A stretch of 64,000 bases of DNA from contig NC_132917.1 in the NCBI RefSeq assembly GCF_047675955.1, forward strand, positions 10,944,501 to 11,008,500. Reading direction: 5' to 3'. Positions 19,334 to 30,887 of this stretch are shown here, one piece after another (positions within the stretch are counted from its first letter, which is position 1; every line of letters begins with the position of its first letter). Source of the stretch: Chlorocebus sabaeus. Its lineage: Eukaryota > Chordata > Mammalia > Primates > Cercopithecidae. The translations under genes and the position numbers were made by a program. The notes beneath the pieces are model-generated. The model saw only the letters and a list, made by a program, of their open reading frames with translations, did not search any database and was not told the origin of the DNA.

Positions 19334-22300
19334 CGTATTTTCTTCCATAGAGTTTGTACTAATTTACATTCCTGCCCAGCAGTGTGTAATCTTTCTCTTT
19401 TCACCATATGCACGCCAACATCTTTTGTTTTTTGACTCTTTAATAATGGCCATTCTTGCAGGAGTAAGGTGGTATCTCATTGTGGTTTTAATTTGCATTT
19501 CCCTGATGATTAGTGATGTTGAGCATTTTTTCATTTACATGTTGTTCATTTGTATATCTTCTTTTGAGAAATGTCTGTTCATGTCATTTTCCCACTTTTT
19601 GATGGGATTATTTGGGTTTTTTCCTTGCTGATTTGTTTGAATTCCTTGTAGATTCTGGATATAAGTTCTTTGCCAGGTGCATAGTTTGCAAATATTTTCT
19701 CCCATTCTGCGGGTTGTCTGTTTACTCTGATGTTTAATTCTTTTGCTGTACAGAAGCATTTTAGTTTAATTAGGTCCCATTTATTTTATTTTATTTTGCA
19801 TTTGATTTTGGGGTCTTAGTCATGAATTCTTTGCCTAGGCCAATGTCCAGAAGAGGTTTTCCTAGGTTTTCTTCTAGAATTTTAATGGTTTCAGATCTTA
19901 GATTTTATCTATTTCGAGTTCATTTTTGTATAAGGTGAGAGATAGGGATCCAGTTTCATTCTTCTACATGTGGCTAGCCAGTTTTCCCAGCACCATTTAT
20001 GAAATAGGGTATTCTTTCCCCAAGTTATGGTTTTGTATGCTTTGTCAAAGATCAGTTGATTGCAGGTATTTGGCTTTATTTCTGGGTTCTCTATTCAGTT
20101 CCACTGGTCTATGTGTCTACTTTTATACAAGTACCATGCTGTTTTGGTAACTCTAGCCTTGTAGTATAAATTGAAGTTTGGTCATGCGATGCCTCCAGAT
20201 TTTTTTCTTTTTGCTTAGGATTGCTTTAGGTATTCAGGCTCTTTTTAAGTTCCATATGAATTTTAGAATTGTTTTTTCTAATTCTGTGAAAAATAGTGTT
20301 TGTATTTTGATAGGAATTGCATTGAATTTCTAGATTACTTTGGGCAGTATGGTAATTTCCATGATATTGATTCTTCCAATCCATGAGCATGGGATGTGTT
20401 TCCATTCATTTGTGTCATGTATTATTCATTTCAACAGTGTTTTGCAGTTCTCCTTGTATGGATCTTTTACCTCCTTAGCTAAGTATATTCCTGGGTTTCT
20501 GGGTGTTTTGTTTGTTTGTTTGTTTGTTTACAGCTGTAAGGGGTTGAGTTCTTAATCTGAGTCTCGGCTTGGTCATTGTTGGTGTATAGCAGTGCTACTA
20601 ATTTGTGTGTGTTGATTTTGTAACCTGAGAGCTTACTGAATTCTTTTATCAAATGTAAGAGTCTCTTGGAGGAGTCTTTAGGGTTTCCTAAGTGTGTGAT
20701 GATATCATTGGTGAGCAGCAATAATTTGACTTCCTCTTTTCCAGTTTGGATGCCCTTTATTTCTTTCTCTCGTCTAATTGCTCTGGCTAGGAATTCCTGT
20801 ACTATGTTGAATAGAAGTGATAAAAGTGGGCATCCTTGTCTTGTTCCAGTTCTCAAGGGGAATGCTTTCAACTTTTCCCCATTCAGTATAATGTTGGCTG
20901 TGGTTTTGTCATATGTGGCTTTTATTATTTTGAGGTAAGCCCCTTCTATGTCTACTTTGTTGAGTGTTTTTATCATAAAGAGATGCTGGATTTTATCAGA
21001 TGCTTTTTATTCATCTATTGAAATGATCATATGGTTTTTGTTTTTAATTCTGTTTATGTGATATATCATATTTATTGGCCCGCATACGTTAAACCATCCC
21101 TGCATTCCAGGGGTAAAAACAACTTGATCATGATGTATCATCTTTTTGATGTTCTGTTGGATTTGATTAGCTAGTATTTTGTTGAGGATTTGTGCATCTA
21201 TGTTCATCAGGGATATTGGTCGGTAGTTTTCTCTTTTTGTTATGTCCTTTCCTGGTTTGTATATCAGGGTAATACTGGCTTCATAGAATCAGTTAGGAAG
21301 AGTTCCCTCTTTCTCAATCTTTCAAATAGTTTCAGTAGGGTTGGCACCAATTTTTCTTTGAATGTCTGGTAGAATTCAACTGTGAATCCATCTGACCCTG
21401 GGTTATTTTTTGTTGTTGTCATTTTTTTAAATTACTGACTCAACTCACTTCTTGTTATTGGTCTGTTCAGGGTTTCTGTTTCTTCTTGATTTAATCTAGG
21501 AGGACTGTATGGTTCCAAGAATTTGTCCATTTCCTTTAGACTTTCTAGTTTATGTGCATTGAGGTGTTCATAGTAGTCTCAAATGATTTTTTTGTATTTC
21601 TGTGGTGTCAGTTGTAATGTCTCCAATTTCATTTCTAATTAAGTTTACTTGAATTTCTCTCTTTTCTTGGTTAATCTAGCTAATGGCATATCAATTTTGT
21701 TTATCTTTTCAAAGAACCAGCTTTTTGTTTCATTGATCTTTTGTATTTCTTTGTTTCAATTTCATTTAGTTCTACTCTTATTTATTTTATTCTGCTAGCT
21801 TTGGTGTTAGTTTGTTCTTGTTTCTGAATTTCCTTGAGATGTGACATTAGGTTGTTAATTTGTAATCTTTCATACTTTTTGATGTAGGTATTTAGTGCTA
21901 TAAACTTTCCTCTTAGCACAGCTTTTGCTGTGTCCCAGAGGTTTTGATAACTTGTGTCACTATTATCATTCATTTCAAGGAATTTTTAAATTTCCATCTT
22001 GATTTCATCATTACCCCCCAAATCATTCAGTAGCAGATTGTTTAATTTCCATTCATTTGTATAGTTTTGAAGGCTCCTTTTGTAGTTGATTTCTAGTTTT
22101 ATTCCATCAAGGTCTGAGAATATATTAATACAATAATAATATAATATATTATTATGATTTCAATATCCTTAAATGTATTGAGACTTGTTTGGGAAGTTAT
22201 CATATCTATCTTGGAGAATGTTTCATGTGCTGAAGAGAAGAGTGCATATTCTGCAGTTCTTGGGTAGGATGTTCTGTAAATATCTGCTAGGTCCATTTGT

Positions 22301-23212
22301 TCTAGAGTATAGTTTAAGTCCATTATTTCTCTGTTGATTTTCTGTCTCAGTGATCTCTTTAGTGCTGTCAGTAGAGTGTTGAAGCACCCCACTATTATTG
22401 TGTTGCTGTCTGTCTCATTTCTTAGGTCTAGCAGTAAATGTTTTATGAATCTAGAAGCTCCAGTGTTAGGTGGATATAAATTTAGGGTTATAATATCCTC
22501 TTGTTAGATTGATTTTTTTTTGTTATTATATAATGAACTTCTTTGTCTTTTTTATTGTTGTTGCTTTAAGGTCTATTTTATCTGATGTAAGAATAGCTAC
22601 TTCTGCTCACTTTTGGTTTCCATTTGCATGGAATATCTTTTTCCATTTCTTTACCTTGAGTTTTTATAAAATCGATGTGTTAGGTGAGTCTCTTGAAGAC
22701 AGCAGATATTTGGTTTGTGGTTTTTCATCCATTCTGCAAATCTGTATCTTTTAAGTGGGACATTTAGGCCATTTATAGTCAACATTAATACTGAGATGTG
22801 AGGTACTGTTCCAGTCATCATATTAGTTGTTACCTAGATACCTTTTTTAATTGTATTATTATTTTATAGGCCCTGTGACTTTTAGGCTTTCAAGAGGTTC
22901 TATTCCGGTTCATATCAATCTTTTGTTTCAGGATTTAGAACTCCTTTTAGCATTTTATGCAAGGCTGGTCTAGTAGTGACAAATTCCTTCAGCATTTGTT
23001 TGAAAATGGCTTTATTTCTCCTGCATTTAGGAAACAGTTTTGCTGGATACAAAATTCTTGACTAACAGATATTCTGTTTAAAGAGGCTAAAGACAGGATC
23101 CCAATCCCTTCTGGCTTGTAAAGTTTCTGGTGCAAAGTCTGCTGTTAGTCTGATAAGTATTCCTTTATGGGTTACCTGGTGCTTTTGTCTCACTGCTTTC
23201 AAAATTATTTCA
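19334..23212 (-). mobile_element. L1 (L1PB/L1MA class), antisense, ORF2 body
   Basis: Long reversed ORF2: 'ttgcatttccctgatgattag', 'gttttcccagcaccatttatg', 'catccttgtcttgttccag', 'gtgtcccagaggttttgat', 'ggttacctggtgcttttg'. About 3.9 kb with many stops and small indels. It is 5' truncated and inserted into the 3' UTR of the older sense L1. The upstream edge near 23212 is where the sense L1M 3' UTR text resumes. Confidence 0.88.
20479..21207 (-). pseudogene. L1 ORF2 reverse-transcriptase remnant
   Basis: Two open stretches (21207-21007 and 20976-20479, minus) translate to the L1 reverse-transcriptase domain. The first contains KMIHHDQVVF and PGMQGWF. The second contains TRQGCPL and, at the catalytic site, LLLTNDIITHL. 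The usual two aspartates of the metal-binding motif are reduced to N-D, so the enzyme would be dead even if translated. There are stops between the parts. Confidence 0.85.
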
Positions 23213-23352
23213 AATGAAGGGTTTCTTTTAGGGGTAATGAAAATCTTTAGATAGTGATATTGGTTGCACATCTTTATAAATATACCAAAAGCTATTGAAT
23301 TGTACATATCAATGAGTAAAGTTTATAGTATGCCAGTTATACTTCAGTAAAA
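23213..23352 (+). mobile_element. Old L1 (L1M class), sense, 3' end, continued
   Basis: 'ggggtaatgaaaatctttagatag', 'ggttgcacatctttataaatatacc', 'attgaattgtacatatc' and 'ccagttatacttcagtaaa' are the L1M 3' terminal UTR. It completes the element of 17775-18348 and shows that the 4.9-kb antisense L1 (with its Alu) landed inside it. Confidence 0.78.
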
Positions 23353-24454
23353 ATAATCTGAATCTCTATTTTCAGATTTCAACCCCCGTGTTGCCAAGGT
23401 TGGACTATTCCAAGGTGTAACTTTTTGGTGGGTTCCAATGTAATTCACACCTTCCTCTGGAGTTTTCTCCTAGAGGAAAATAGAAAGAACTGCCATGGGT
23501 TGCCCAGAAGTTCAGCCGTCTCTTTTATGTTTTCCTTTTTTATGGCCTCTGGTTCTTATTTTATGGAAAAAGTATTTTATTAGATAACTCTGAGATACTA
23601 ATTGTATTTTCTTGAAGTTGTCTTTTGTACATCTCTATTTCTTCCAGGATTTGTTCCTATTGGTGTCTTTCTCTTACATATTTGTTTTGCTGAATGTGTG
23701 GTGTTATTTAGTGGTCTTTTAGGTTTATGAAAGAAAAGACCACTTTTCTTTCTGGTTGAATAATATAAATCACTGGTATGAAGTGCCTCATCTTCCAGGT
23801 AGCTCTGTTTCCCCCAGATGCCTGGGCATGGGGTCAAAGCATGCATATGGCAAACTTTATTTTGACTCAAGATGAAAAACAGGTGAGTTTGGCAATGTCC
23901 TCCCCTCCTACCAGAGTTAGGGTGGCCTTCCCTGTGCCAGAACTCACATTGCAAGATTCAGTCTTTCCCTAGTAGATAGTTCATTTTCTTAGTGTTTCTC
24001 TTCTCTTAATCTGAGGCCAACTCCACGACTGGTGCACAGTTCCGTGTGGGTCCCACATATCCCCTCTCCTCCCTCCCTGCCTCCTCCTTGATCAGGGGAA
24101 GGAAGAGCTGCCATTTCTGCTGCAGTCAAATCTGGGCTCTACTCTGCTTCACCCATCAGTACAATCCTCTCTGCCATCCATATTCTCCAAATTCATAAAA
24201 ATCTGTTGCCTCCTAACAACTGTTCTCCACCCCACTCTTTTGCTGTTATTAATTTTACACTTCTTTACTACTATTTCAGAGATTTGGGAGGCAGGAAAGA
24301 TAAATGCAGGTGCTCAGCCACTATTTTAAACTGGGACCCATCTTATCACTAATGTCTTTTAAGTCATCCAGGACACTCGTCAGAGACAGAATTATGGGTC
24401 TCCTGCTTCCTGCCCCATCCTTCTCTCCTTGGATCTCTGCTTAGCATTTGCCCC
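23353..24454. other. No gene or repeat recognised
   Basis: Contains an 11-bp-stem hairpin at 23710-23744 with a 13-nt loop. Otherwise unassigned. Confidence 0.4.
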
Positions 24455-24592
24455 ATGAGACTGTCAGCCTGTGAAGGTGGGGACCAAGCACAGGGCATGG
24501 CACAAAAATAACTGCTATGCAAAGTGCACAGATGGCTTTCTGAAAATAAATGTTTGTTAAATGATTGAACAAATGAATTAATATTAACATTA
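24455..24592 (+). mobile_element. L2 LINE 3' end
   Basis: 'gtgaaggtggggaccaagcac', 'agggcatggcac' and 'aaataaatgtttgttaaatgattgaac' reproduce the 3' terminus of L2. Confidence 0.65.
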
Positions 24593-24677
24593 TAGTCAGA
24601 ATTTAAGAATGTACCTGTAAATATATTGGACAAAACCCTTCCTTTTTCTTTCTCATTTAAAAGTTAAGTACAGAATA

Positions 24678-24982
24678 GGCCGGGCGTAGTGGCTCATGCC
24701 TGTAATCCCAGCACTTTGGGAGGCCGAGGTGGGCAGATCACAAGGTCAGCAGATCAAGATCATCCTGGCTAACACGGTGAAACCCCATCTCTCCTAAAAA
24801 ACACAAAAAATTAGCCAGGTGTGGTGGCAGGTGCCTGTAGTCCCAGCTACTGGGGAGGCTGAGGCAGGAGAATGGTGTGAACCCAGGAGGCTGAGTTTGC
24901 AGTAAGCCAAGATCATGCCACTGAACTCCAGCCTGGGCAACAGAACAAGACACCGTCTCGAAACAACAACAACAAAAAAATC
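24678..24982 (+). mobile_element. AluY-type SINE
   Basis: Starts 'ggccgggcgtagtggctcat', has 'atcatcctggctaacacgg' and 'gagaatggtgtgaaccc', and ends in a CAA-type tail. A 12-bp target duplication, aagtacagaata, lies at 24666-24677 and 24983-24994. Confidence 0.94.
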
Positions 24983-24994
24983 AAGTACAGAATA

Positions 24995-26774
24995 TTTTTA
25001 ATTATGAATAATTGATTATTTTCTTATTTCAGTCTTTCAGTGCAGTCCGCACAAGCTCCAGCCAGCACTGCTGAGAAATAATTGACACAGGCCCTCCTGG
25101 AAGCTATGCTGTAGTCCAGCCATGAACAATGCCAGGAGGACTCCATCCCTTTCCAATGTGGGAAGCTATTTTTCAAGCCAAAGAAAAATCTTTCAAATAT
25201 CAAATGTTTTCCTACCAGACTTATAAAATAAAGGCAAAGACTCCAAGAAACCTGGATGTAATGAGAAACTTCAAAAATTGCACCAGAAAATTTCTAGGGC
25301 TTAAGCCAACCAAACTTATGCATAATGAATCTCTACAAAGCTCTCATTATCATGTAGATTTAGATACGTAGCAACCAAATTTACCAATTCCTATAACAAA
25401 ACTTACTCCCGCCCCCACTGTTGCTGTATGTGGTCAAGTCTTCCATAAGACTTATATGCTGATGCTCTGGTGATAGTGTGGACTCTAGATTCGATTGTCA
25501 AAGACAGGTAGCTCTTCAGAGAGGAAATCAGAGACCTCCATCTCCAGGGCTCAGACCCACCATTTCCTGCAGGAGCTCCTGCCTCAGCCACATCTTGCAG
25601 GAAACATGAAAAAGGGCAGAGCACTGGGCTCAGTACCATGATCTGCTGAGCACTGGGTCTTCTCCCACATGCCAAGCCTCTTGGCCTCCAGGCATCAGCC
25701 CTTGCCCCCTTCCCACCTGACCTGATGCACCTGCTCTGACCTGGTGTCTACTCTGATTCTGATCAACTCCCACCTGGCTAGTTCCACTTCAACATGGCAA
25801 GCAACAGCCTGGATCTTTGGAGGTGGTCCTGGCTTCCAGTTCTCTGTCCTATAGACCTACAAGGACGTTCAGTGAATGGTCATTGTTTGGAATTTGAGTT
25901 TGGCCATTGCTCCTTCCAGCTTTTCCTCATTTCTGTACTCAATGCTGTACTGAAGCCTGACCTGTTATACCAGCCATCCCATTTCCAAGACCTGACACAT
26001 TCTGGGAAGTTCCACCCTCCTGATACTCACATCCCTGTATGGCACAAGCTTGGGTTTGTTTGCAACCTACCTAGATGTGTTGACAGAACTCAACTGTCAG
26101 CTGACTACCAGCCTTTACTGGCTACGGGCCTTTACAAGACAAGCTCTAGCACCTACACCCTCATCCTGTGCCCTGGCCCACAGCAGACAACTGAACAGTG
26201 GGGCTTTCTATGTCCATCTGTGCCAACGGCATAAGACAAGCCCTTCACCTAGCACCTATGCATTGGGGAATAATGGCTTGGGTCTGTGCTGTGCCTGCCA
26301 TTGCTGACCTCTGTTTGCTAGGGCCAGAGACTATGTTTGCTGAGGATGAGGGTAGTTGATGAATATTGACTAAACCTTCAAAGTTCAGGCATCTCACCCC
26401 CAGAGTTGAGAGCCTGGTTTCTAAATAGAATGTTCCAATAAAACATTGGAACTGCTCAAAAAGCAAAAGGATGGGGTGTGTCAAAGGGACACAGGGCCCC
26501 AATGGAAAGAGGTGAAGCTGGAACAATTTGGGCAAAAATATAAACAGTGTGATATTGAAATATAAACTGAAGTATAATCTACAAGGTCTCTACCAGTATA
26601 AATAAACATTTGAATAAATAACTGAATGGGAAAATAGACAAATCTTCCTTACAGAAGAATTTCAAGCAGTATATATAGATGTTGTCATCTAACAGGTGGC
26701 GCTTAACCCTCTCCCCTTGAGGGTAGCTAGACTTACTGATGCACTCCTGTAGAGTAGTCTGGGGAAAGGGGAAT
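24995..26774. other. No gene seen; unique sequence
   Basis: About 1.8 kb without recognised repeats. A 146-codon frame (25794-26234, +) has no domain or signal peptide I can recognise and no flanking splice or promoter evidence. Confidence 0.45.
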
Positions 26775-27033
26775 GAGTAATTTACAATGAAGGAATCTGG
26801 CAAACTCCACCTTAGCCAAGTGGTCAGAGTTAACATCACCAGTGATGCCATGCAAATTCCATGTACCCCTGATGTGAGGTGATGAGAAAGAAGGGTTCTT
26901 AACCTCATAGTCTCTCAAAACACCCAAACAGCCAGTGTAATCATGAGGAAAATACTAAACAAACCCAGAATGGGGACATTCTATAGAATACCTAGCCAGT
27001 TCCTAAAGATGGCCAAGGTCATGAAAAGAAGGA
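26775..27033 (+). mobile_element. L1ME-type 3' UTR fragment
   Basis: 'ggcaaactccaccttagccaag', 'agagttaacatcaccagtgatg', 'ccagtgtaatcatgagg' and 'ggccaaggtcatgaaaagaagg' match the 3' UTR of ancient L1ME elements. Confidence 0.7.
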
Positions 27034-27150
27034 AAGTGTAGAAAACAGTTTGGTGGTTCCTCAAAAAGTTAAGCAGAATTGCTATATGATCCAGCAATTT
27101 GATTCCTAGGTATATGCCCCAAAGAACTGAAAACAGAGACTCAAACAAGG
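27034..27150 (+). mobile_element. L1 ORF2 3' fragment
   Basis: 'gaaaacagtttggtggttcctc', 'gctatatgatccagcaattt' and 'ctaggtatatgccccaaag' are L1 ORF2 tail. It follows a 3' UTR, so it is a different or rearranged copy. Confidence 0.7.
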
Positions 27151-27489
27151 CTTTATTTTTTGAGTACCATTATCTGCTACACATGCAATCTTCATTTTAT
27201 CCAACAAATTTATAATCTAAGTTCTTGCTGTGCAAATGAGTGAGTTTGGGAAGAAGAAAGGTGACACAGATACTCACCCATGGGTGCCCTGCCTGCTGGG
27301 AACTGTCCCAGAACAGAGTTGAGGCTACTGTGAGAAATTGCTTCTGACAGGAGTAATAGAGGGGCAAGGGTAGACATGTGCAAGGGTGGGCGGTCCACCG
27401 ATGCTTCCTGGCCACCTCCTGTGTACCATTAGGGTCCAGAGGCTCTTCTAGAAGCCTGGCCCTCTACCTCCAGCCCGGGGGGGTGCCTC
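27151..27489. other. No gene seen
   Basis: Unique sequence with no clear repeat. Confidence 0.4.
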
Positions 27490-27602
27490 CCTCTGGCCCA
27501 TTAGGCTTCTGAGGGCCCAGCTGTGCTTGTCTATCTCTTCATTCACAGCAGGAAACACAGAATTTGGCATACAGTTAAATTTCACTGAATGAATGCTATT
27601 GA
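27490..27602 (+). mobile_element. L2 LINE 3' end fragment
   Basis: 'tctatctcttcattcacagcag', 'atttggcatacag' and 'cactgaatgaatgc' parallel the L2 3' end. Confidence 0.5.
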
Positions 27603-27689
27603 CTGTGTTTGGGGAGGGTGAAGGAATGAGGAATATAACAAAACAGCAGAAAACAGAATTACAAATGTTTAGAAAGAGGAAGAAAATGA

Positions 27690-27915
27690 AGCCAGTATTT
27701 CTTGAATCCCATGTGCCATAGTTACTCTGCCCCGGTCCTTACATATGTTCTTTAAATGCACAGAACTCCTTAAAATAGGAACATTATTTGTAAATGAGGA
27801 AACAAACCTCGGGAAGATTGATTAATTGTCCCAAAGTCCCTCAGCCAGCATATGACAAAGAAAAGATTTGTACCCAGCTATGTCTTCCTCTAAAACTTCG
27901 GCTCCTTCCACTAAA
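27690..27915 (-). mobile_element. MIR SINE, antisense
   Basis: Reads as reversed MIR: 'gtgccatagttactctgcc', 'cacagaactccttaaaatagg', 'tttgtaaatgaggaaac', 'cccaaagtccctcagccagc'. Confidence 0.7.
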
Positions 27916-28014
27916 TCAGCTATCAGTGACAGCTGTTAAGTGAATGCTTGCCTGGTTGAAGAATTGCTAATTTCCCTTTTGGAAAATCACATTCCCTTCG
28001 ACAGGCTTCACTCA

Positions 28015-28135
28015 CGTCATGCATATTTACTGAGCACCTTTCTTGCAGAAGGCCCCGGGGCTGCAGGTACTGGAATGGAGTTAGGAAGCCAGAGAAGACA
28101 GGTCCCCTGACCTCCACTATCCCTCTCTTGCACTC
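28015..28135 (+). mobile_element. L2 LINE fragment
   Basis: 'catatttactgagcaccttt' with a later 'ggccccggggctgcaggtac' matches the L2 'tgagcacc...ctggggatac' block. Degraded. Confidence 0.5.
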
Positions 28136-28781
28136 CTGAGTCAGGTAGGAACAGCTCAGCTCAATCAACAAGTCTTAGAATTTAACAGGAAAATGAGGAT
28201 CCAGTTAAATTAGCATAAAAGCAAATTAGCAATTACCAAGCTGTCAAGTCACAGCAGAGGCCCAAGAATTTCAACAACTATCAAGACATCATTTTAAAAT
28301 ATTTAATTCCACTTACATCATTCCAACTGGGGGATCAGATTGCTTCTGCTTGGTTAGAAGTGTTCTTTGGGGGAAAATACTAAAAATGCCAAATGGTGGG
28401 GTTTTTTCCACACAATGAGCAAATACACCGAGAGCTGTACAGATGTGGTGGAGCATATTCTGGTGCAAATGGATTTTGTGCTATTTGCTTACTTACCTAG
28501 AAGAAGCAATATTGATTCTTACTGTGTGACTTGGAGGTTCTACTGTGTGCATTTGAGATTTAGATGGAATAACAAAGCATTTTTACCTGGCTATCAAAAG
28601 ACAATCTGAACTTTAATTAAATATATAAGATTAAAAATTTATCACAACTAAACTTCTCAAAGAACTAATGACATTTACTGTCTGTAGCATTTAACGTCTT
28701 AAACATCTCAAAATCTTCCCTTTGCCACACTTAAACTTCTGAATGAGGACTCCACAGACAGAATGTAACAGGCACTTAATG
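28136..28781. other. Unique AT-rich block, candidate conserved non-coding element
   Basis: No repeats, and several TAAT/ATTA cores, for example 'gttaaattagcataaaagc' and 'attagcaattacc'. Conservation cannot be judged from one sequence. Confidence 0.3.
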
Positions 28782-29260
28782 CCTCTTTGGTGGGCGTTCC
28801 CAGGATCCCTCTTGATATAGTTCAGATCTGTGTCCCCACCGAAGCTCATGTCGAATTGTAATCCCCAGTGTTGGAGGTGGGGCCTGGTGGGAGAGATTGG
28901 ATCATGGGGGCAGAGTTCTCATTAATGGTTCCCCTTGGTGCTGTTCTCGTGATTGTGAATGAGACCTGGTTGTTTAAAAGTATGTGACACCTCCTCCCCA
29001 CTCTCTCTTCCTCCTGCTCCAGCCGTGTGAGATGTTCCTGTTTCCCCTTAGCTTTCCACCATGACTGGAAGTTTCCTGAGGCCTCCCCAGAAGCAGAAGC
29101 TGCTATGCTTCCTGTACAGTCTTCAGGACCACAAATTCTACCTCTTTTCTTTGTAAATTACCCAATCTCAGTATTTCTTTATAGCAATGTGAGAATGGAA
29201 TAATATACCTCTCTTGATGGGCATTTTCAGGATTCCTCTCTGGTGGGCATTCCCAGCATT
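28782..29260. repeat. 26/27-bp minisatellite, 3 units, split by an LTR
   Basis: Unit 1 at 28782-28807, unit 2 begun at 28808-28812 and completed at 29213-29234, unit 3 at 29235-29260. Each reads cctct..tgggc.tt..cag.at. The LTR at 28813-29207 interrupts unit 2. Confidence 0.75.
28813..29207 (+). mobile_element. Solitary MaLR LTR (MST class), complete, with target duplication
   Basis: Begins 'tgatatagttcagatctgtg', continues 'ccccaccgaagctcatgtcg', 'ggaggtggggcctggtggg', 'gtgctgttctcgtgattgtg', and 'ttctttgtaaattacccaatctc', and ends 'gagaatggaataatata'. It is flanked by a perfect 5-bp duplication, cctct (28808-28812 and 29208-29212). About 395 bp, no internal sequence. Confidence 0.88.
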
Positions 29261-29481
29261 AAATCGGCAAAAAAGCGAATTCTCTGTTCTTGTATGTCCA
29301 GGAGGCTTCTCTCTGACTGCAGGTCCTACCGTGACACTGGCAGCCCCCTACGTGTGCCAGTGTGCCACCTCCTTCCAGTGCCTGTTCTCTTCTCCCACTG
29401 AGAGTGAACCGCAACTTCTCAAATCAAAGGGTCTTTTCCAAGCCAACCCAACCCCTGGCATCCCACAAAGATGATCTAGGG

Positions 29482-30008
29482 CAGCAGTCCCCAACCTTTT
29501 TGGTACCAGGAACTGGTTTCGTGGAAGATAATTTTTCCATGGGCCAAAGGTGGGGAGTGGCTTCAGGATGAATCAAATACATTAAACTTATTGTGCACTT
29601 TATTTCTAGTATTATTACCTTGTAATATATAATGAAATAATTCCACAACGCACCATAATGTAGAATCAGAGGGATCCCTGGGCTTGTTTTCCTGCAACTA
29701 GACCGTCCCGTCTGGGGGTGATGGGAAACAGTGACAGATCATCAGGCATTAGATTCTCATTAGGAGCTCACAGCCTAGATCCCTCATGTGTGCAGTTCAC
29801 AATAGTGTTCACACTCTTATGAGAATCTAATGCCACTGCTGATCTGACAGGAGGTAAAGCTCAGGCAGTGATTCGAGCAATGAAGAGCAGCTATAAATAC
29901 AAATGAAGCTTCACTCCCTCATCTGTCACTCACCTCCTGCTGTATGGCCCAGTTTCTAACAGACCATAGACTGGGATCATTCCGTGGCCCAGGAGTTGGG
30001 GGCCTCTG
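29482..30008 (-). mobile_element. MER1: MER1 (hAT-Charlie) non-autonomous DNA transposon, near complete
   Basis: Terminal inverted repeats 'cagcagtccccaacctttttgg' and 'gcccaggagttgggggcctctg' bound about 527 bp with the MER1 body ('gcacaccataatg'-like and 'agatcatcaggcattagattctc' blocks). The 8-bp hAT target duplication is preserved in 6 of 8 bases: atctaggg (29474-29481) and atctagaa (30009-30016), the TCTAG preference of MER1. It has no transposase. Confidence 0.88.
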
Positions 30009-30089
30009 ATCTAGAAGACAGCAATGGTCAGCGTCTTCCAGGAGTATCTATAGCCGGGGCCTGCAAGAAGCTCATGGTCCAGCATCACA

Positions 30090-30270
30090 AATGAGTCAAG
30101 TGAACACTCACAATCGCCTTGCAGCCAACAGTATGCCAAGTTACAGATAATGGTCTTATCAAATAGACATCATCTTCTGCATTTTATAGGTGAGGAAACT
30201 GAGGAACAGGATGTTTAAGTAACTTGAACAAGTGGTAGAAGCAGTACTCAAACATAATGATTCCAGTTCT
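30090..30270 (-). mobile_element. MIR SINE, antisense
   Basis: 'cattttataggtgaggaaactgagg', 'gtttaagtaacttgaacaagtgg' and 'gcagtactcaaacataatg' are reversed MIR. Confidence 0.75.
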
Positions 30271-30299
30271 ACAAAAAGCTCGGTTGAAAAAGCTAATCC

Positions 30300-30768
30300 C
30301 AAAAGGTCACACATTTGTCTGACTCTGTTATATAACATCCTTGAAACAACAAAACTATAGAATGAAAAACAGATTGGTGATCACCAGGGGTTAGGGATGG
30401 GTGGCAGGAAAGGGAGGCTGGGGGGAGGTGGGCATGGTCATAAAAGTGCAACAGGAGGGATCCTTGTGGAGATGGAACTGTTCTGTGCTTGATTGTTGTG
30501 AGGGAGATATGAACCTACCCGTGTCCTTAAGGCTACACAGAACTATATAAACACACACACTAATGGGTACATGGAAAAATGAGGAATCAGAATAAGCTGG
30601 GTGTATTGTACAATGTCAATATCCTGGTTGGGATACTGTGCCATAGTTCTGTAAGATGTCATTATCAGTGGGAAATGGATAAAAGGAACATTGGATCTCT
30701 CTGCGTTATTTCTTGGAATGGCTTATAAGCCTACAATTATCTCAAAATAAAGCTTTTAACTAAAAGAT
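30300..30768 (+). mobile_element. L1ME-type 3' UTR
   Basis: 'agattggtgatcaccaggggttag', 'gggatccttgtggagatggaactg', 'tatgaacctacccgtg', 'ctacacagaactatataaac', 'tttcttggaatggcttataag' and a terminal 'ctcaaaataaagctttt' identify the end of an old L1ME. Confidence 0.8.
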
Positions 30769-30887
30769 ACAGTATTCGTAAAATATGTGCGTGGTAGAAC
30801 CTATCAAATTTAGCATTTATCTAAAGAGACATTGAATATGCTGTGATATGCAGAATTTGTTAATTTTGTTTCAACTTATCTAGTAAC

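Noticed and set aside
20479..21207. Active L1 reverse transcriptase
   Set aside because: Stops between segments and a substituted catalytic motif; annotated as pseudogene.
22133..22155. AT-only palindrome (ataataat, 7-nt loop, attattat) in the antisense L1
   Set aside because: AT microsatellite-like decay produces such palindromes frequently.
25794..26234. 146-codon open frame (+)
   Set aside because: No domain, no promoter or splice context, and a second shifted frame is open as well.
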